Source of the DNA: JBCBSZ01 sp039185015
Lineage (GTDB): Bacteria; Actinomycetota; Acidimicrobiia; Acidimicrobiales; Poriferisodalaceae
NCBI GenBank assembly: GCA_039185015.1
Contig: JBCDAU010000024.1
Location: forward strand, 17,722 to 81,721
Reading direction: 5' to 3'
Length of the DNA: 64,000 nucleotides
Position numbers and translations under genes: made by a program. Positions 59,665 through 64,000 of this stretch are shown here, in pieces. The notes under the pieces were generated by a model. That model was not told where the DNA came from and ran no database searches. It worked only from the letters and a program-made list of their open reading frames with translations. Position 1 is the stretch's first letter. Each line of letters starts with the position of its first letter.

Positions 59665-59749
59665 GCAGGGTGGGTGGCGCCGATGTGGGGCCCCACGCCC
59701 GCAGCGAAGCGAGGACGAGGGGCGTCATCGGTGACAGGCCCCACCCTGC
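59665..59749. terminator. Nested 85-nt hairpin in a convergent intergenic region
   Basis: Outer stem GCAGGGTGGG (59665-59674) with CCCACCCTGC (59740-59749), 10 bp; middle stem GCCGATG (59679-59685) with CATCGGT (59726-59732), 7 bp; inner stem ACGCCC (59695-59700) with GGGCGT (59720-59725), 6 bp. A small palindrome TGGGGCCCCA sits in the bulge. It lies between two convergent genes, so a strong bidirectional terminator is the simplest reading, but it is more elaborate than the other hairpins here. Confidence 0.65.
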
Positions 59750-59778
59750 GGACGGACCCAGGAAGCTGCGTCGAACGC

Positions 59779-61254
59779 TCAGCGACTGACCGCAGCCAGA
59801 CCAGCGAGGATCCCCTCGCAGGTCCGGGACAAGATGCGAGACGCCTCGACGACGTCGCGCGTCGACAGCGGGCTCTCACCTCGCCGCTGCCAGCGCTGGT
59901 GCAGCTCGAGCGCGAGGGCGCGCTGCTCGTCGAGGCCGACCTCGAGCTCCACGCCCAGTCGGTGGGCGACCGCGTTGCCGCCGGCGCCCAGCAGCCGTTC
60001 GGCGACCTCGATCTCCTCGGCGGAGAACCCGACCGAGCCGAGCCGGATGGCGTTGAGCAGTCGGATCTCCGCGAACTCGTGGGCTGATGCCTGGAAGCGC
60101 TCGAGCGCGGTGTCGAGTGCCTCGGACTCGGCCGGGGGTGAGCGGAGGATGAGGTCCTCCAGCGCGACGACGACCGATCGGGCCTTGAGCACGTCGGCGC
60201 GGGCCGAGAACTGCTCGGACAGCACCGACCTGAGCTCGTTGAGTCCGCTGCGCTGGGCCAGCTCGATGGCGAGCTGCGAGGCGGTCGTGACCTTGTCCTG
60301 ACGGAGGAGGGCGATGCTCAAGCGCACACCGAACATGCCGAACCGGTCGAGCAGCTCGGACCGCTCGATGGGGAGCACCTCGAGGTCGGGGTAGTCGGCG
60401 ACGAAGCGGTCGACGCTGAGGAGCAGCTCGTCGATGCGGTCCCGGTCGAGCGCGGCGAGCTGACGGAGCCGACGGAACTCGCTCTCGTTGAGCGTCACGG
60501 CGGTCTCGGCGAGGAGGCCGGCCACCGGGAGCACGGTCTGGCAGAGTCGCCGGACCTTGGTCTGGCCGCGGTAGCGGTGGGCGATGCGTCGGGCGGAGGC
60601 CATCGCGTCGAGACGGGCGACGCCGATCTCGTCCGCGCGTGACAGCACGGCGATGGCGTTGATCGGTGTGGCCTGTGCGACCTCTTCGTCGTGGAACGAC
60701 TCGAGGAAGCGGACGTCGCCGGCGTGCAGGTGCCGCATGAGGTAGAGCACCGCATCGGCGGCGGTGGGGACGTCGTCCTCGGGTGCGAGGAACTTCTCGG
60801 CTCGGGCCGAGATGTCGGTCGACAGCGAGTCGATGCCGGGCGTGTCGATCAGGGTCATCCGGCGCAGCGAGGCCGAGGGCCACTCGACCTCGATCTCGTT
60901 GATGTCGGTGTGCGGCCGTCCGCCGAGGTCGATGTCGAGCGCCCCGTCCTCGCGACGGAACGGCGCCGGGATCGGCTCGCCCTGCATCGGGTGCAGCGTG
61001 ACCCGGTAGGTCACGCCGTCGCGGTACCAGGTGACGACCCGGGTGCACTCGCTGGCGTCGGTCGGCGCGAGGCGTTCGCCCACGAGGGCGTTGAGGAGGG
61101 TCGACTTGCCGGCCTTGACCTTGCCGGCGATGGCGACCCGCAGCGGGTCGTTGAGTCGCGTCGCGAGTGCGGTGACCTCGGCCTCGGCGGGGTGACCTTG
61201 GTAGGCGACCCGGGCGTGCTCGAGGAGGTCGCGTGCGCCGTCGGCGAGGCTCAC
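59779..61254 (-). CDS. Dynamin-like GTPase, IniC-like
   Basis: 491 residues. P-loop GKVKAGKSTLLN, switch region with DASECT, DTPGIDSLS (G3), and a helical C-terminal half. The compact size and its place after a larger dynamin-like gene match IniC of the mycobacterial iniBAC operon. It probably binds membranes together with the IniA-like protein to remodel or repair the cell membrane. GTG 61254 overlaps the upstream stop by 4 nt. Confidence 0.85.
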   Translation of the reverse strand: MSLADGARDLLEHARVAYQGHPAEAEVTALATRLNDPLRVAIAGKVKAGKSTLLNALVGERLAPTDASECTRVVTWYRDGVTYRVTLHPMQGEPIPAPFRREDGALDIDLGGRPHTDINEIEVEWPSASLRRMTLIDTPGIDSLSTDISARAEKFLAPEDDVPTAADAVLYLMRHLHAGDVRFLESFHDEEVAQATPINAIAVLSRADEIGVARLDAMASARRIAHRYRGQTKVRRLCQTVLPVAGLLAETAVTLNESEFRRLRQLAALDRDRIDELLLSVDRFVADYPDLEVLPIERSELLDRFGMFGVRLSIALLRQDKVTTASQLAIELAQRSGLNELRSVLSEQFSARADVLKARSVVVALEDLILRSPPAESEALDTALERFQASAHEFAEIRLLNAIRLGSVGFSAEEIEVAERLLGAGGNAVAHRLGVELEVGLDEQRALALELHQRWQRRGESPLSTRDVVEASRILSRTCEGILAGLAAVSR

Positions 61255-63077
61255 GTGTCTCGCTCCAGCAGCTCGGAGGTGGCCGTTCGGACCCGGCGGA
61301 CGTGGTCGAGCGCCTTGTCGAGGTCGGCCAGGCGGGTCTTCGCCTCCTGCTGCGTGGTCTTGTAGGTCCGCTGGGCGTTGCTCAGCGCCTCGCCGGCCGT
61401 GGTCTGCAGCTCCGAGGCCCGCTCCATGTTGGTGTCGCGGATCTCTCGCTGGATGCCTCGAAGGGTGTCTCGGGAGTGCTTCGACACCCGGAACGTGACG
61501 TCGTCGATGTACTTCCGGATGCCTTGCTTGGCCTGCTGGCGCCGGAAGGTCAGCTGGCGTTGCTTCTCGTCCTTCGCTCCTTTGCGTCCCATGAGCACGC
61601 CGGCGCCGAGGCTGAGCGGACCGAAGGTCGCCATGCCGATGAAGCTGCCCAGCATGCCGAACATGAGCATGCCGCCGTAGGAGCTGCGCATGCCGGTGAG
61701 CAGGTTCTCGCCGAAGCCCGGGCGCTCGGCGATGTCGAACTCGAGGCGGCCGGCCCGCTCCAGCGCCTTGACGGGCGCAGCGATCTTGAGACCGGCCGTG
61801 AGGTCGGACTCCTCACCCGCGAAGTGCTCCTCGACCCTGGCGGCGAGCTCCTCGGCCCGTTGCGACAGGTCGGTGTAGTTCTCGGCGATGTCCTCCATCA
61901 GCCGCTGCTCGACCATCGGTGGCAGCTCCTCGGCCATGTCCGTCGGGTCGCCGGCCTCGATCGTGGCCTCGACCTCGGCGATCAGCTGACGGGTGCGGGA
62001 CCGGAGGTCGTGATCGATGTCGGACGTGAGATCGCTGATGCCGTCGTTGAGGGTGGTGTGCCATCGCGAGGCGGCCGTGCGGAGCCGGTCTGCACGTTCC
62101 TTGGCCGTCTCCATCTGGCGTGTCAGCTCGGCCGCTCGATCGGGGTCGGCGAGGATCGCCCGCTCGGATTCCATGATCGACTCGAGCTGATCGACGATCG
62201 AGTAGACGTCGTTGGCCGCGGCCCGGAGGGCGGTCTTCTCGGCGTCGGAGACGACGTTCTCGCGGAGGAACTTCACGAGCTCCGGGTAGCCGCTCTCGGC
62301 GTTGAGGGTCTCGTCCGAACGCCCGATGGCCGTCTGCCGCAGACTCGACGAGACCGGGACCATCGGCAGGTCGAGGTCACGCTCGCGAAGATATTGCTGG
62401 TTCTCGTCGCGGATCCGACGCCACTCGGGGTAGAGGTCGGTCTTGGTCATCACCACAGCGACGGTGGGGCACAATCCGACCGCCTGCTCGAGGAACCCGA
62501 GCTCGCTCGCCGTGAACGCCTGCGACGAGTCGGTGAGGAAGAGCACGGCCTCGGCCATCGGGAGCGCCGCCATGGTCGACCGCCCGTGGGCCGACTCGAG
62601 GCCACCCACGCCGGGCGTGTCGACGAGCTCCAAGCCAGCGGAGAGCAGTCGGCGGGGCAGGCCGATCTTGGCGATCTGGACCTTGAGATGGTTGCCCGGG
62701 TTGGTGCTCTCCGACACCCAGCTGCCGATGTCCTCCGGGCGGATCGGTCGGTCGTGGATGACGTCGCTGTCCTCCGGGTCCTCCTGGAGGACGTTGGCGC
62801 TCGCCGGATCGGCGTAGCCGACGAGCAGCGGTACCGTCGTGGCGAGATCGTCGTCGACGGGGCTGATCTGCGCGTTGAGCAGCGAGTTCACGAGCGTGGA
62901 CTTGCCCTGCTTGAACTCGCCGGCGACCACGACGGTGACGCCGGGTGCTCTCAGGCGGGCCTTCGCGGCTTCGGCTCGTTCGACCAGGTCGAGGCGGTCC
63001 CGCCGCCTGGCCGCCTCGGCGGCGGCGTCGAGAATGTCGAGACCCCGCTTGACCGCCGGTGTGTTCTCGTCGCTCAT
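61251..63077 (-). CDS. Dynamin-like GTPase, IniA-like
   Basis: 608 residues. P-loop AGEFKQGKSTLVNSLL, the conserved Thr in switch I (ATTVPLLV), DTPGVGG, and TKTD as the G4 base-recognition motif. A long helical region follows with a hydrophobic paddle at about 460-500 (GGMLMFGMLGSFIGMATFGP) that would insert in membrane, as in bacterial dynamin-like proteins. It resembles IniA. Its iniB-like neighbour lies upstream with an 11-bp hairpin between. Confidence 0.87.
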   Translation of the reverse strand: MSDENTPAVKRGLDILDAAAEAARRRDRLDLVERAEAAKARLRAPGVTVVVAGEFKQGKSTLVNSLLNAQISPVDDDLATTVPLLVGYADPASANVLQEDPEDSDVIHDRPIRPEDIGSWVSESTNPGNHLKVQIAKIGLPRRLLSAGLELVDTPGVGGLESAHGRSTMAALPMAEAVLFLTDSSQAFTASELGFLEQAVGLCPTVAVVMTKTDLYPEWRRIRDENQQYLRERDLDLPMVPVSSSLRQTAIGRSDETLNAESGYPELVKFLRENVVSDAEKTALRAAANDVYSIVDQLESIMESERAILADPDRAAELTRQMETAKERADRLRTAASRWHTTLNDGISDLTSDIDHDLRSRTRQLIAEVEATIEAGDPTDMAEELPPMVEQRLMEDIAENYTDLSQRAEELAARVEEHFAGEESDLTAGLKIAAPVKALERAGRLEFDIAERPGFGENLLTGMRSSYGGMLMFGMLGSFIGMATFGPLSLGAGVLMGRKGAKDEKQRQLTFRRQQAKQGIRKYIDDVTFRVSKHSRDTLRGIQREIRDTNMERASELQTTAGEALSNAQRTYKTTQQEAKTRLADLDKALDHVRRVRTATSELLERDT

Positions 63078-63142
63078 CTGCTTGTGCGCCGCCCTTCGTT
63101 CACCGGCTGAACTTAGCGAAGTGCGTCGTCCTCTGGACGCGC

Positions 63143-63175
63143 CGAGGGCCCGGACCGTGGTGGCCCGGGCCCTCG
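63143..63175 (-). terminator. 11-bp hairpin between iniB-like and iniA-like genes
   Basis: CGAGGGCCCGG (63143-63153) and CCGGGCCCTCG (63165-63175) pair perfectly over 11 bp with an 11-nt loop, 31 nt after the iniB-like stop and 66 nt before the iniA-like start. No T-run. It may cause partial termination so that the repeat protein is made in excess. Confidence 0.6.
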
Positions 63176-63205
63176 TCGAGGTTCAGTTGTCGGTTGTCGT
63201 CTGGA

Positions 63206-64000
63206 TCAGTCCTCCAGCAGCTCGGCCTCGACCGGAGCGGTCTCCTCGATGTCGACGTCGCCGGACTCGGTCTCGACCTCGACCTCGACCTCGGACTCGA
63301 TGTCGACGTCGGCCTCGCCGACGGCCTGGCTGTCGTCGTTGGCGACCACGCTGTCCTGCGAAGCGAGGGCGTCGCCCTCGTCGGAGATGGCGGAGCCGTC
63401 GTCGGCGAACTGCGAGTCGTTGATCGAGTTGTCGATGTCGGCGTCGATGTCGGTCTCGCTGTCGTTCACGACCTGCGTGCCACCGAGGTTGAGGTTGACG
63501 TCGCCACCCGAGTCGTCACCGGAGTTGTCCTGGTTGAAGTCGATGTTGGTCTGGGTCCCGCCGGCGTTGGCGTTGCCGTCACCCTCGGCGATGGCCTGGT
63601 TGCCGCCGCCCTGGTTGACCGGGCCGCTGTTGTCGACGGCCTGATCGCCGCCGGCGGCGTTGCCCTCGTTGGCGGTGACGTTGCCGTCGCCGGTGACGAG
63701 GTTCCCGACGTCGGAGTCGTCGACGGTGATCATGTCGCCGCCCACCGAGCCGGTGTTCACGCCGGTCAGGTCGCTGTCGTTGGCGATGACGGCGCCGTCG
63801 CCGACGTCGCCGGTCACGACACCCTCGACGTCCGAGCCCTGCACGAAGGTGCTGTCGGTGACGTCGCCGGTGTTGGCGTTGGCGTCACCCGAGACACCCT
63901 GCTGGGCCACGGCGCCGTCGCCGGTGGCGGCGTTGACGTCGCCGTCGCCCTGGTTCTGCACCGCACCGTCACCGGTGTTGAGCTGCGAGTCCTCGATCTC
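63206..64000 (-). CDS. IniB-like acidic repeat protein, 5' end beyond the window
   Basis: At least 264 residues visible; the frame stays open to base 64000, so the real start lies outside. It is extremely rich in Asp, Gly, Asn and Val with irregular repeats around TGDGAV (for example NTGDGAVQNQGDGDV, ATGDGAVAQQ, VTGDVGDGAV). The final 70 residues are strongly acidic (VDIESEVEVEVETESGDVD). No membrane helix is seen in this part. Repeats of this sort may form a beta-solenoid. Composition and position before IniA- and IniC-like genes fit IniB; the role of IniB itself is unclear. Confidence 0.7.
   Translation of the reverse strand, partial: EIEDSQLNTGDGAVQNQGDGDVNAATGDGAVAQQGVSGDANANTGDVTDSTFVQGSDVEGVVTGDVGDGAVIANDSDLTGVNTGSVGGDMITVDDSDVGNLVTGDGNVTANEGNAAGGDQAVDNSGPVNQGGGNQAIAEGDGNANAGGTQTNIDFNQDNSGDDSGGDVNLNLGGTQVVNDSETDIDADIDNSINDSQFADDGSAISDEGDALASQDSVVANDDSQAVGEADVDIESEVEVEVETESGDVDIEETAPVEAELLED

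Noticed and set aside
1..64000. CRISPR array or prophage
   Set aside because: No regularly spaced repeats of 25-40 bp, no cas, integrase, capsid or terminase genes.

Overview
The window is GC-rich DNA with dense, short-spaced genes, many GTG starts and frequent 1-4 nt stop/start overlaps. It reads as an Actinomycetota chromosome, and the gene set suggests the class Acidimicrobiia. That set includes a ba3-type oxidase, an iniBAC-like dynamin locus, an actinobacterial LeuA with a leucine attenuator, an ECF transporter with a fused S-A subunit, and DUF4328 and DUF3179 proteins. The lineage call is inference; no marker gene was compared. I see no phage, IS element or CRISPR array. The one clearly disturbed spot is 47.3-48.35 kb.

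Layout. 0.1-3.1 kb (+): membrane cupredoxin and a three-subunit ba3-type cytochrome oxidase. 3.2-5.9 kb: a NarL-type response regulator (+) and a GGDEF-EAL protein (-). 6.1-10.1 kb: purA, purB, a small coiled-coil protein (-) and pyrE. 10.1-18.7 kb (-): a long same-strand run of thiamine-binding-like protein, acyl-CoA synthetase, CheC, CheY, DUF983, GGDEF protein, Ppx/GppA phosphatase, ACT protein, tRNA-Asp and tRNA-Phe. 19.0-29.4 kb (+): a tightly overlapped purine operon purSL-purQ-purC-purF-purDM-purN-guaB. 29.4-31.3 kb (+): DUF3179 and RDD proteins. 31.3-33.8 kb (-): three tandem DUF4328 membrane proteins. 33.9-37.0 kb (-): an acyl-CoA dehydrogenase and a STAND-type ATPase. 37.1-40.0 kb (-): a GNAT acetyltransferase, a leucine attenuator, leuA and a PH-like protein. 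40.1-42.8 kb (+): an ECF transporter. 42.8-44.1 kb (-): an EAL phosphodiesterase. 44.2-51.7 kb: a glycogen cluster glgP, glgB, glgA, interrupted by a small accessory segment carrying an orphan VapB antitoxin and a broken vapC. 51.7-57.9 kb: an SDR, a quinone oxidoreductase and an MMPL transporter (-), with a divergent histidine kinase/response regulator pair (+). 57.9-59.6 kb (+): guanine deaminase and a PRC-barrel protein. 59.8-64.0 kb (-): an iniB-like repeat protein (cut by the window edge), an IniA-like GTPase and an IniC-like GTPase.

How it works together. Purine metabolism dominates: nine encoded polypeptides cover most of de novo synthesis plus the IMP to AMP branch and the first step to GMP, and guanine deaminase adds turnover. 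Two fusions (PurS-PurL and PurD-PurM) compress the pathway; purM sits beside purN in the same D-M-N order as the eukaryotic GART protein. Three c-di-GMP proteins have complementary decay: one has intact GGDEF but a lysine in place of a key EAL glutamate, one has intact GGDEF and a ruined EAL, and one has a ruined GGDEF and an intact EAL. Glycogen synthesis and breakdown genes lie together.

Regulation visible in the sequence includes a leucine attenuator in front of leuA, with an 11-codon leader peptide carrying five consecutive Leu codons and a textbook terminator. Several genes also have a TAnnnT hexamer exactly 6-7 nt upstream of the start codon and no Shine-Dalgarno sequence, which suggests leaderless transcripts. 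GC-rich hairpins separate many transcription units.
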